This document shows positions 24,737 through 36,169 of a stretch of DNA of 46,849 bases, one piece after another. A model generated the notes under the pieces. The model saw nothing but the letters and a program-made list of their open reading frames with translations. It was not told the origin of the DNA and searched no databases. The translations under genes were made by a program, and so were the position numbers. Each line of letters opens with the position of its first letter. The first letter of the stretch is position 1. Location of the stretch: NCBI GenBank assembly GCA_000310025.1, contig FN649742.1, positions 2,439,678 to 2,486,526 of the forward strand, in the 5' to 3' direction. Source of the stretch: Ectocarpus siliculosus (taxonomy: Eukaryota > Sar > Phaeophyceae > Ectocarpales > Ectocarpaceae).

Positions 24737-25811
24737 GGTGATGGGGGGANNNNNNNNNNNNNNNNNNNNNNNNNNNNNNNNNNNNNNNNNNNNNNNNNNN
24801 NNNNNNNNNNNNNNNNNNNNNNNNNNNNNNNNNNNNNNNNNNNNNNNNNCCCCCTTGTTTTTATTTTTCTTTCCTTTCTTTTTTTTTGGTTTTTTTTTTT
24901 TTTGGGGGTTTTTTTCCCTTTTGGCCGGTTTTTTTTTTTTTTTTAATTTTTTGGTTTTTTTTGGGGAATTTCCGGTTTTGGGGATACTTTTTTTTTGTTC
25001 TAGGGGGTTTTTTTTTTTTTTTTTTTTGTTTTTTTTTTTTATTATTTTTTTTTTTTTTTTTTTTAGAGGGGGGGGTTGGGGGGGGGGGGGGGGCGAGGGC
25101 GAAACAGAAGGGAGACACGACCAGGACAAACGTAACTGTTAAGGAGGGCAAGAATTTATGCACATCGATCCTGGCGACCTGTAAAACACTTAGACTGGAA
25201 CTTTTAACATCCAACCCATACAGATGGTATCTACTATACCGCACGCGTCCCTTCGCCATATCCTGGAGCGGCATCTTCCCTTTTGTTCTCAAGTCTCCGG
25301 CGGGGAGAACGAAAAACAATACGTCGAGAAAAAGTTGACCGCTTCGAGTGCAGACGGTACTGTAGTTGTTCTTGTCGGCGACGGTCTCCGAGAACGAAAA
25401 TCAAAGTTCAGACCACACTCTCGTGCATCACGCGGACATGAACAAAAAAAAAACACACACACACACACACACGCACACGAATCCAAAACGCCCTCCAAAA
25501 ATTTCACGCTTGCTCTGAGTTGCGCAAGGCCCAGGATGCTGCCTACCCCAGCAGCAGCAGAAGCAGCGGCAACAACAACAATAACAACAACAACGACAAC
25601 AAGATGCCCCCCCGGTAGTTTTAGCATTCCCACCTTCTTCTTCCTCCCCTGGCGTCAGAGGTTGCAATGGCTCCACAACAACAATGTCGTCTCCTCTCAA
25701 GGCCTTCGGGGGCTGCCCCGCCGGGATGTTCTCCATGGGAAGGTTCTGAACTTCGTGGTGCCAGTGCATGCAGACTATGAAAAAGCCCGCGCCCATGCAC
25801 AAAGCAAACAT
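20041..25811 (-). CDS. Gal-3-O-sulfotransferase-like Golgi enzyme (7 exons, one apparent frameshift)
   Basis: Predicted to move sulfate from PAPS to a sugar hydroxyl in the Golgi lumen. Minus-strand exons: 25811-25634, 24673-24114, 23476-23216, 22818-22588, 22068-21897, 21305-21231, 20259-20041. Exon 1 starts MFALCMGAGFFIVCMHW, a short signal anchor. An acidic Gly/Asp-rich stem follows, then the PAPS 5'-phosphosulfate loop in FVKTHKTASTTITAVLYRYG (about residue 204) and the 3'-phosphate site in FVTVLRDPVDHWLSYFYFYY (about residue 314). TMLTEDVDEGLVLLGRVMGW and LDAALYKAA match the C-terminal pattern of animal galactose-3-O-sulfotransferases. About 565 residues is longer than the roughly 420-490 I recall for the animal enzymes, because of the stem. 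Intron 1 holds the assembly gap. Exon 5 needs one base removed near 21935-21960 to reach its GTGAGC donor. The exon 4 donor (CGT|GTGCCG) was chosen because it gives an ungapped family alignment. The acceptor substrate is unknown. Confidence 0.8.
24700..25095. other. Assembly gap (100 N) with low-quality flanks
   Basis: Exactly 100 N at 24750-24849, a conventional placeholder for a gap of unknown size. The left flank is a long G run; the right flank to about 25095 consists of T and G homopolymer blocks like those at both window ends. It falls in intron 1 of the sulfotransferase gene, so coding sequence is probably not lost. An extra small exon inside cannot be excluded, though the phases on either side agree without one. 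Confidence 0.9.
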
Positions 25812-27959
25812 GGCCTGCTTTTTGTGGGGTTCCGTGTATCATCAGAGGAGGTACGCGTGCGTGTAGCCAGATCGAGCAGACGAGGGGGTGGGCAAGGGGA
25901 AGGGGGGGGGGAGTCGATGAGGGGCCTCGGCACGACTACTGCTGCATATCTTGGTCTGGGATCATTCTGCTTGCGAAACAGAGCCAGTTGCATGATTTCC
26001 ACAACCGAAGGACGAGCGTGTTTCCTACACGCGATCTACGTGCACGCTATGGCCGTAGCTTCGTCTAGTCTGTCTGCTTTGCAGAGGAAGCAAGGCACCG
26101 CTTTGCGTCATCTCCGGCTGGACCGGCGCCTAACGACCCCCAAGTCAACGAGCCAGCCGCCTTCCCGCCTTGTCCGGTTGTGCTCCCTCGGGGTCCCTAG
26201 TGTGTCGTCGTTGTCCGTCGGTACAATAAGGTGGCACCGACAGCAGAAGACGTCTGTTCTCTCTCCCAACACTTGTCTTCAATCTTGCCGCGACCTCTGC
26301 ACAGATAACAACGCCCAACAGTACGAGCCCGATGCCCGCTTGGGGCCAATCTCGAAACGAATGTCTGCAACGGCAGGCTCAGGCAGATAACCGCCCCTTC
26401 TGCCAAAGTGCATGTGCCCCCTGATGCTCTAGGCGCAAGTATCACAATGAAAGGGTTTCGTTTGTATTGGAGAAGACGAATGTTTGTCCCATATATTCGA
26501 GCCTTTCTCCGTTTTTGTTAAGTATTGGGAGAGTCCCACCGAACATCCATCCTACGGGCGTCTGGTAGTCTTGTGGACCTCGCTAAAAAAAGCAACTTCC
26601 GGAGTATCACTTCCTCTCCGCAAGTTTGGTCTGCCAAAGTTAACAGTTGGTGTGCCTCCTCCGACGTCACGGGGACTTCACTGCCACACGCCCGCCAAGC
26701 TATGTAGAGGGTAAGAACTAACCAGCGACAAGAGAGACAAGACAGAGAATCTGCTTCGCGTTACAACAGGCGGTTTTGGTGACAAAACAAACGGACGGTA
26801 CACGACGATTTGGTCTCGGAAATGGAGCTGTTTGGCCGAGACTCGCGCCGTACATCAGCCTATTCTCGGCGACATAGGTACGCGACTTGTCATGCTGCAA
26901 TCCGGACTCTGGAGTCCGCATCCACCGCCGTCTTCCTGCCATTCAATACCCCTTACCGTTCTGGGTCGTCAAGACTCAAAGACGGAAGGCCCGCTCGGGC
27001 CATTCGCTTCCATGGGATTGAATGCTGTTCCGACTTGTCATTTCTACTCCCAAAGGATCGCGCTGGTTCGGAACGAAATCAAGCATGACGGATCGACCTA
27101 TTTATGCATATCTGCGCTGTCAACCGGACCATCGGCAACAACAATGCGTCGAATGGTTGGACGCTCGCCGCGCATAGACATCGTCATATCGTCATCGTCG
27201 GTTTTCGTTCGTTCGTCGGAACGTGATCGGGGAGAAGCTTGACGAGTGGGGTGGGAAAGGCCGCAGGCGGCGGCAGCTGTAAGTACCCAATGAAAAGTTA
27301 ATGGCCCCTCGGCCTTGCCTATCATAAAATCGGTAGAGGGCACGACAGAAGGCGGCGAAACCTGACCCGAGAAGCCAGCCGGCTTGCAGCAACAATACAA
27401 TCGACTGTGCGTGGGTATACCTCGAACGGGTAGTCTTGCCGTGTTTGTTTATTTTTCCTGACACCTGAAGTGCGCCGTCAAGTTGCGGTACATGGCGGGC
27501 AACGTCAAGGCTTCGGGGTCGTTCCCTGAAACAATTCGCTGACTGCTGTGTATGTATCAGGCACCGGGTACCGCCGCGTTTGAATCGCGAAACGCCGCCG
27601 CCTACTACTGCTGTACTGCGGTGTAAGCAGCGATACAACCAAGTGCTTTTTTTTCTGCTGTCGTGTGAAAAACCTAAACCTCGACGGAGATACTTTTGGG
27701 AGCGGTGACAAAAGGGTCTCGATGAGCTGTACGTAGCTGGTCGGATGAGGACCATTCAAACAGCTTCCAGCTGCTGTTGCGCTGCTCTACCCCGACAATG
27801 ATTTCCACAACATGGTCTACTGTACACCCAACGTATTGTAAGAAAAGCTCTCTCGTTACGATCATGCGTGCATGCGGACTAATGTAACGGGTCGACCTGT
27901 GAAAGCAGGGGGCGTCGGGGTATTTCGTACATCTTCAGGAATGGCCCATTATTTCTTAG
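25812..27959. other. Upstream part of the unknown plus-strand gene; exons unresolved
   Basis: Several open stretches could be exons of the gene ending at 28543. They include 26484-26712, which ends at the good donor GG|GTAAGA, and 26832-27242. In each, two frames or both strands are open and I could not link them in phase. On the minus strand, 27865-27674 is also open with ordinary-looking composition. No domain is recognised. The 10-mer TACTGCTGTA occurs at 27606. Confidence 0.3.
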
Positions 27960-28543
27960 AAGTGAAGTGCACGCTACTACAATCTCCAATGGTTCGATTG
28001 CGATTGGTGATCGGGATGCGGCAGGTGCGGAGCCGGCACATCCCTTGATCATCATGCATGCCACGCACCAGACACGCCGCACAGCGGCTGTAGGAGGGCA
28101 ACTATAATAACCCGCCAACACAAGAGACGTTCTCTCCAAATCGTGCACCTGGTATGATGACATCGAGACTCTCCCTCTCCTCCCGCCCTGTGTAGTGAAA
28201 GACCTTCGCGGGGTTCTGGCCAACCGCATGCTGATGCTGGAGATGTTCTACGCACGACGGAGGACTTGTGGGTATTCAGGCAAGCCTCAAGCCTCGGACA
28301 CTGCACAGCACGAGCAAATACAGTAGGTGCACCGCAGATGGAACCCACAACCATGTACCTGCCTCCTTCCTGCGGAGCTCCCATTGGCGCCATCCGCGAT
28401 CTTGGATCTTTGCTGTTTGGTCTTGTCAGTCTTATTCTTGTCACACACACAGGAGTCTTTCTTGTCTTCTTGTCTTGGCTACCAGGTACTTCGTAGAAGA
28501 GTTCGACAAGCATCTCCTGAACGCCTTGTATAGTATTTATTGA
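27960..28543 (+). CDS. C-terminal exons of an unrecognised gene (partial)
   Basis: I do not recognise this protein. Three exons join in phase: 27960-28024 (after TTTCTTAG, ending G|GTGCGG), 28196-28322 (after TGTGTAG, ending CA|GTAGGT) and 28486-28543 (after CTACCAG, ending in TGA). The reading gives SEVHATTISNGSIAIGDRDA, then VKDLRGVLANRMLMLEMFYA and a basic Cys-containing stretch, and finally QYFVEEFDKHLLNALYSIY. The last two exons, rich in Leu, Met and charged residues with helical character, are the best supported. The first exon overlaps another open frame that reads equally well but would break phase with the next exon. Introns of about 165 bases are short for this window. The RING-LON gene on the other side is convergent with it. 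Confidence 0.4.
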
Positions 28544-30829
28544 CAAGGCATCACTCACTACTCACTAGACCCATCATACAATTGTAGAGATCATGACTCC
28601 TTCCTGGGTACAGATAGCATCATATATACCACACAGCTGGGCAGCCATGTCGCGCTCCCCCCCTGCCGGCGACCGAACCATTGCACCGTCCATACAGGGG
28701 TACAGCAATACCAGCTATCACTACTGCTTAGTTGAGTGAGACTCCCACCGTAAGTACTTGGTGTGTGCATACGTCGAATTTCTCTGTGTTTATACGGTGA
28801 ATTCAGAAGCTCGACTTTATTATGTACCGGGAATTTACTCTCGTAGTCGCTCGCATGGAAATCCCCAACTTCACGGCATGGCGCGCGAGAAGAGACCTCG
28901 CTCGTCGTTTCCACAAGGAATGAAGAGAGTCATGACGTACAGCACCATTGTCCATCTACCAGGACCGCGTGTACATCATGCATTGCCACCATACGCGATT
29001 TTGAACACACAAGGAAGGGGACGAACAGAAAAGAGGAGGTTCTTAAGAAATATCTTGCCACGGGACCCCCTTGCCACACGACACCCCAGACAAAGATCGT
29101 GCAGGAGGCAACACATTTAACACACATACAAGCCTCTGTTCCTTATCCCTCGCTACCACAACTAAGACTGATGCCATTTGAAGAAGCACACACACACAGC
29201 GTGGTCGATGCTAGTCAAAGAAGAAGCACGCACACATACACACCGAACCTCCGGAGAATAGCCTAGCCTCCCCCATGACCCCCCCTCTCCTCACGGGGTC
29301 CCAGATTATGGCCCTTCGAAGCGTTTTTAGCCGCACTAAGACTGACGTATTTCCATTGGCCAGCCGGCTCGCGATGCTAAGAATGAAGACACACACACAA
29401 ACACACGAGTCCTCCGCAAATCAGAACGCTCAAGTATGTATATTTATCAACCTTGTTCCGGCCGTTGATATACGGTCTTCGTTTCATTGGTCAGTCGGTT
29501 GGCGCGGTCGATACTACTCAAGGGAAACGCACACCGAAACAACAGCCACGCCAGCCGAACAGCAGTCTGACGAAAGACCAGCAACAAACCACAGTGGTAT
29601 ATCGCCCCGACCCTTTCCCTCGGAAAATCATGAGCTCGTTGTCCATTCTGTCTGCCCTGTGTCGAACGCAAGACACAAGAGCTCGATTCCATACAAATCT
29701 CGCCCTGGGCACCGCTGCTGGTTGTTGCTTCGCACCAATCGAGGCTTCACCCCCCACCCCCCCCACCCCCGCCCCCAACCAGGGGTTGAATCTCCTTTCT
29801 CCGGACAATGCAATGAAAAATGAAGGGTGCATTGTTCGAAGGTCACATTGTACACGATTCTTCCTACAAAATCTCAACCCGCGCACTAGTAACCTCCACT
29901 CTCGCCTCGCCCGCTTTCACCACCACCCCTAAAACGTTCGCCGGGAAAAAAAGCTGTACATGCACAAAACAATCCGGAAACCCGAGAACTGCCCTCAACG
30001 AGGCAACTGGGAAAATATATCAGACTACACAAAAGAACTACCCTCCCCCCCCAAAGAACGGGTGTCGCCGAGGTGACGAGAATAGCAGCATCTTACCCAC
30101 CGATCCAAACTTTAGGAACGACACCATGCCCGCCCACACCCGCATGTGTATACCTACACCCGTGAATTTACAGTCACCGCTAGAGTGTTCCTTTCCCCGA
30201 GGTGCGATACCCAACACGCCGTTGAAGGACCCCAAAAAACAGAGTCATGGGGGGTACGACGCCAGTCTCGCCTGTACCCCCCCCCCCGCACCCTCCTTTT
30301 CCCGAACCACAAAGGGCCAAGCAATCCACATTGTGCGATATTCATGTTCATGTAGGGACTCTCTCTGATCGGCACAAATTGCCTACCCACCCTCACACCC
30401 GTCGGCGCTCACAGTATGACGCCGGCATGAACAAACACGCTCAGACGCGTAGGAACGCGCGTCGACCGCAGCACGAAACGCCCGATCGAAGCCCTTCACG
30501 TGGCATCAACAGCAGTACTCACATCTACGTAGAGCAGCTCCCTACACGGACTGGTGAACAGCAGCAGCAACCACACCACGACCAGCTACAGCAGCCGCAG
30601 CGGCAGGCGGCACTAGCATCCGTCTGATGCTAAACAGCAGCAGCAGCAGCAAAAGGGGTGTCCTCCTCTCTCAACGGTGCCGAAAGCCACACCACTCTAC
30701 CCTCTTCCGGGGAACACATGAAAAAACAATTGAAAGAGAGGAGGAAGAGCAACCTGGCGCGACAGCCGTACAGCAGGGAAGGAGGCAACAGACATGCAGA
30801 CAGACACAATAGCAAGAAAACGACATATT
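28544..30829. other. Convergent intergenic region with dispersed repeats
   Basis: Lies between two 3' ends. It contains the dispersed repeat copies at 29265-29545, short AC-rich stretches, and CAG-rich sequence near 30555-30655. Open frames here are low in complexity or shadowed by repeats. I see no supported gene. Confidence 0.45.
29265..29545 (+). repeat. Dispersed repeat, copies 2 and 3
   Basis: 29265-29410 repeats the block order of copy 1 at 3860-4010: ACGGGGTC, CCCTTCGAAGCG, TTAGCCGCACTAAGACTGA, CCATTGGCCAGCCGGCTCGC, then an ACAC tail. A further part-copy at 29480-29545 has TTCATTGGTCAGTCGGTTGG, GCGGTCGATAC and a tail rich in AAAC. Copies 2 and 3 are in tandem with divergence between them. 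Confidence 0.55.
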
Positions 30830-30931
30830 TCACCGGCGCTGCCGCTGTCGCGCAGACCTACTACTCCTCTCGCCCTCGTCCTCCCACGCGCTCGCCGAGC
30901 CCCCAGAAACCCCCGCCTGAGCTACCGCCAC

Positions 30932-30963
<32 letters not shown>

Positions 30964-33900
30964 GCTGCGACGGACGCGGCGGCGGTTGCTGTTGTTGCCC
31001 CTCGCCGGCAGACACGTCCCCCGCCGAGCTCTTCTCCTCTCGTCGGGCGGCCGCGCGAGCCATCTCCTCCATGGAGGCGGCGCAGTCGAGGCAGGTGCGC
31101 ATGCGTCGTCGCGTGCACCTCGACCGCACGAGGGAGTGCTTGTCCGGGGGGTAGAACGGCAGGAGGGACGCCATCCACATCGACAGGCCCACAGCGTCTT
31201 CCGGCATCCTTCCGTGCGCCTCCACCAGCTGGCCCTGTTTGGTGGAAAAACGGCCCGAAAAATGAAACAAGAACAATTATACATAAGATGCGGGGAAGAG
31301 GTGAGAAGAGGTAATACTCGGTTGCCATGCGGGACCGGACCGGGGGCGTACATACATCAAACCAGCCCTCGCCCTCAAATATAGCTGCAGAGCCGGAGAG
31401 GGGGGGGGAGCAGCCGGAGTCAGAGAAATGGAAAATACGAACCTCGAAAGACAGATGCTACATTTGTATGTGGATTGATCACAGAAGCACACCCAACACC
31501 ACCAAGTAGTACCTGCACACGACGTCCAATTCCCAACACCTCTCTCTTTCCGTACAAAGACTGCAAGGGACTTCCATCGTCCGGCCGGGCCCAAAAAAAA
31601 AAAAAAAAACGGAGGGTGGATACTCTGAAACGGCCGCGGGAGGAGAGGGTCTTCACGTGCAAGTCACAGCCACCAAAAGACCGCAGCGAACCGACGCACC
31701 TTGAACGGGCCGAGGAAGCCGTTGCACATGGTCTTCGCTCGCGTGTGGAGGTCCTCCAGCTCGTCCGCGCCCCCATCTTGCAAGGGGTCGTCATCGAACG
31801 GCTCAAGCTGGCAGTAGTGCAGATCCCCCGTGCCGGCCTCCACAAAGTCCTCCTAATTTTTTTGACGGAACGAGACGCGATTGGTCATTGCCGCGCGAAA
31901 GTCGGCGAGGTTGGTTATGGCCGGCGCGAGGCTTGTGCATCATGTGCGCTCCTGGGAAGCACAAACATTCCCAGGGCACGACAAAAAAAACGAAAGCGCA
32001 TGTAGTGCAGACAGAACCTTACCAGATCACGTCGCATTACTGCTCATGTGCATAGATAGGGGCAAGGGACAAGAAAGAATCGCGTGACACTCACCACTAC
32101 AGTGTGGCGTCCGGCGAGCTTGATCTTGACCATTACTCGATCATCACTCAAAAACTCTGCCTCGCACTGCGATGGTCGCAAGTCATACAGGTTGAGATGA
32201 GATCCAGACACAGCGAAGGAAATATTGGGGCGGGTGGGGGGGGGGGCTAGAGTCAGTCGGAGTGCTGTGAGGACAAAGTTGGGGATATGGACCAAAGAGA
32301 GAGTTGTCATTGACAACCCGAACATGTCCAAGGCACGACAGCACAGGCGAGAAGAAGGCAGCGCAAGCTTCAACGCGGAAACCGACGGCATAACGTGCAG
32401 GGAGCAGGGAAACAAGAGGTAGGGGGGGGGGGGGGTTACTTTTGAGGGGGGAAGGCCTCCATGCTTCGAGCAGGAACCCAAGCAACTACGCTTCTGGATG
32501 TGATCAATAAAAAAAATACTTTACCAAAACAAGGAAAAGCCAAACTAAGGTCCCGCACCCACCAAGAGAAGTACTAAATTCAATGTTTTCGCCGTCCCTC
32601 CCGTCGGCGACAAAGACTCACGACTCCCGAGCTTCTCCCGAACAGCTTGCACACAGGTCAGCGTTCCTGGCCGCGTTACACACACACACACACAACATAA
32701 AGCCCCGGAACTCGGGGTGGGGTAGTAAGTGGACATGGCTCGCTCACCACGTGCGCTTCCAGGGCAATGCGGCCTTGTTGGTCCGTGTTCCTGTCGTCGT
32801 TGTTCGTGCTTTGTACTGGTGCTGGCAGCACGTACGCGAACCTGCCAGCGAGGGACGGGCCAGAGCATGAAGGGGTCACCGATCAATTTGATAAGGGACG
32901 CGTGTGTATGGAGGACGGGGGTATTTCGTACATTTTCTTCCCGTGTACCACGTGGCTATCAGCCAAGCATCCGACCTGAGGAGGAGCGCATGGGTTGGTT
33001 TCTTTTAAGTACAGCACGCAAGCAGAATGAGAAGTTCGACTCAACCATTCCCGACGGGTTCAATGCGCCTCGTGTACTCTAAGAAAAGTGAAAAATAACT
33101 GAGGCCGGTGGTCGGGGGCTAAACAGAACCAGGAGCCCCACCGCTCATCGTGGCGTTTTTCTCTCTCTGTTGACAGAAAACAAGATACTGCTGTTACCTT
33201 CGGCTCGTGTTGATGATGCGCTGCATCATAAGCTTGTACCGGGGCTCGAAGAAGTGCACGCACAGAGTCTGCCCGGGGAACACGGGCACGTTGTAGAAGA
33301 ACGCGGGCAGGCACAGCTCGAACTTGGCCTTTTCCGCTTCCGTCTCGCGCAATCGCCGCTCCAGCAGCTCGGGGAACAGCGACTTCGCGATCTGCGCCAG
33401 CATCACGTTTTGCGGTTGATCTTCCGCCCTGCTCGAATGTTTTTTTTTTTTCGGAGGAGATGCGGTAGTGCTGGTGAGTACAATGATATTCGACACTCGT
33501 TTTTTCCAGTAGCAATTGAAACCAGAAACGGAGGTTTGTTTGAGAGGACAGATCGGGTTCATTTTGAGCGAGACGGCATTCGGTGTCCGTATACATCTAG
33601 CTGTTTGTTTTTTATTACTCCGCACAAATATCTCTTCGGCAGATGAAGAGTCCCGGATAGATCAGCAAAGAATCGTGTTCAATGATGACCGACTTGCATT
33701 TCACCGTTCGTTCTCCGAGCAGCAGCATACAGCGATATCTCCCCTGTGGGTAGGAGCAGCATAGAGCTGCTGTACTGCTGTTGTGTGTGCTTGGGGAGTT
33801 GTGTAGATGTCAAGCGCCTTCCACGTAAAGAGTCAATCAAGTGCTTCAAGCAGTCACCAGGAGTTGCGAAAGCAACCCTCGGGTAGACACGAACAACGGT

Positions 33901-35781
33901 GCTCGTTGTACAGAAATGTAACTATAGTTTGATTGCGGTGTTGGGCCAGACGGGATCGACCATAATGGTTAACGTCCGTGTGCGTGTGTTTTTTGTTGTT
34001 GTTGCGGCGGCGGGGGGAATCACCAATGTCCAAAAATACTTGGGGTTTACATATCATACAGCAGTAGTTAGCGCCCACACTTGTTGAGGACTTGTCAGTC
34101 AAGAAATTGATGCAGCCTCGAAAAACTCGAAATCTAACAACCTTGAAAGCTCGGTTCAGAACCCTCTACGCTAAAACCTACAACAGCGGTGGCCACAACC
34201 TTCGACCTATGAATCCCAGCGTCGCCTAAAAATAGAGGTTCGTATGCATAAGCTCATATGCATAAGCGGGCGCTGACTGTATCCGCCCACCTTCAACCTC
34301 GCCGGCTATTTGGGCTGCCAGTAGTCTAGTGCCTATATGATATGTTAACTCGGAATTATTCCCAGAAGATCCTCATGAGTCCGGGTTAAAGGAAATGCCA
34401 TCGGCTTTTCAAGCGCAACATCCCCGTATTTTTCTCTGGATGGCCGACGGGGTGGACATGTGGACAAATTTGAATGGCGATCGAACGGGCAGTTGTGGAT
34501 ACCATGTTCGATCCAAGCACGGGATGAACGTACCCACCAAGTCTTGTAGATTCGAGTATATTCCTTGGAGTCCCACCTTCGTGAAACGCGCGGGAGTGAC
34601 ATGCTTGATCGTATACGCTGGAGTCAGCAAGTCTGAGGCCAGATAACATGGCGCCAGCCGGCATGTTGGAAACTGACTCACAAAAGCCGGACTCTAGCAC
34701 ACCTTACCGATTGATACGCAAACGCGATCGTTCTCTACTTCTGAAGTACCTATATGTATTGTTACAGGGACGGCGGTGCTCATGGTCCTGTTTCTGGGGA
34801 TAACAATCGTCGGTGACGTCTGTCTGCCGTGCTTTCGGGCGTGATGTCGCCGCTTCTGACAAATTCTCTATCCCCTAACTACAACTGCTGTCGCCGGAGA
34901 GAGGGAGAGAACGCATCCATCTGCTGGTGTGGGTGAAACTCTCGCAGAGGAGGAGTTGATGTTCTATGAATACGTTGATATGTACGTACGGGGGCTAAAT
35001 TACCTGGACAATCGGCGGCCAGTTCTTGAATTGACAACGGTGGTACGGCCAGCCTACTGCCTCTTTGGCATGGAACACGTGCGTTTGGTGTGCTTGCTTT
35101 GTTTTTAGGAAGCTCGCCAAATGAAGCGTGGTTGCGTGCAAGTGCGGCCAAAGAGTAAAGACACATGAGAGAGAGAGTGGGCGGGCGGAAATCTGCCCGG
35201 CCCGGGGATCCAAAAAACTGTCCGGATTGGACGTTTGACACGTTGACTCACGCATCACCGGTGTCATATTCAACGCCTAGAGCATAAATGATGCGACCTA
35301 TCATACAGAGTACAGAGTACGCCATTGGTGTTCCTACTTGGACTCGACAACAATGTAGTTACCAAGTGGAAGGTGGTGGCGGCAATTGCTGTACAGTTTC
35401 ACACGCTCGCGCGCTCCCTGGTGTGGGTCGCAACAGCCTCGCCAACGTGGGGGAAGAGGGGCAGATTTTGGGACCCATCCAACCGCAACTCGTTGACGAA
35501 TCGATGCAGCAGGCGACTCAGTCTCGGCCATCCAGCACGTGACGACTACTCCACACTCGCCTGGTGTGACAGGTGGCGTGACAGCTCGGACACTCCTTCG
35601 GCTTTCGACGTAGCTCCTTGACCAGGCAGACTCTGCAGAAGGTGTGACCGCACGGCAACGACACTGGCTCTGCCAAAAGCTGGAGACACGCGGGGCATGC
35701 AAGGCAGCTGGCGGAGAGTTGCTGCTGCTGCTCGCCATCCTTGGCCTTCGCCTGCCTCGCAGATGCAGCGGCGAGATCCAT
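30830..35781 (-). CDS. RING-finger and LON-domain protein, likely E3 ubiquitin ligase (391 residues, 6 exons)
   Basis: Likely a ubiquitin ligase using a RING finger plus a LON-type N-terminal domain, as in the LONRF family, but without their TPR repeats. Minus-strand exons: 35781-35561, 33428-33198, 32841-32748, 32166-32095, 31852-31700, 31234-30830. All phases agree and the frame closes. The RING is at residues 29-67 with spacing C-x2-C-x11-C-x-H-x2-C-x2-C-x11-C-x2-C, the C3HC4 type. The LON domain starts near FELCLPAFFYNVPVFPGQTL and FFEPRYKLMMQRIINTSRR, then GRIALEAHV, FLSDDRVMVKI and GDLHYCQLEPFDDDPL. The C-terminal part (GLSMWMASLLPFYPPDKHSL) matches the helical tail of LON-domain proteins and ends in Ala/Gln/Arg-rich sequence. 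The first intron appears to use a GC donor (AG|GCGAGT). Start chosen: the only ATG before the RING. Target unknown. Confidence 0.85.
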
Positions 35782-36169
35782 CGCTCAAGAAGAGGGCGCA
35801 CTTATGAGCTTCTACAGCGATACCTTGGACGGGAGCACACCAGGCTGTGTTGACTCATCACAGATCACAGAACCAACCCGGGATATGCAGCGGGCCCGCA
35901 GAGCAGAATATCACATGTTAGCATACCCCGTTTCGCGCCATTTTTTTTTTATGTATGATGCGCAGCCAGGTGCGGTGCGACTAATAGTGCGGCAAGATGA
36001 GGAGCAGCAGGCGGAAGGCGGAACACTGCACTCGCCATAGGCAATAAGTACCTCACCGGCACCCTCTCCTTCTTTACCCACGACAGCTGCTGTGTGTGGC
36101 TGTTTGTCGGGAAGTTCGTTCTCCTGTGTGCGCTCGTCATCAGCCGCGCAGCCCTGTTCGGTAGTTGGG
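35782..36169. promoter_or_regulatory. Compact divergent promoter region (388 bases)
   Basis: Only 388 bases separate the start codons of the RING-LON gene (minus) and the 190-residue membrane protein gene (plus). The two 5' untranslated regions and promoters must share this space. A T run occurs near 35941-35950. I cannot identify a TATA box or a defined binding site, so the call rests on gene arrangement. Confidence 0.5.

Noticed and set aside
24211-24741. 176-codon plus-strand Pro/Ser-rich frame
   Set aside because: It is the antisense of the sulfotransferase exon that carries the PAPS-binding loop.
25224-26390. 388-codon plus-strand frame, the longest in the window
   Set aside because: It runs through AC and CAA microsatellites and over the first sulfotransferase exon on the other strand. 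It has no domain-like stretch and changes composition abruptly, so it is an open frame by chance.
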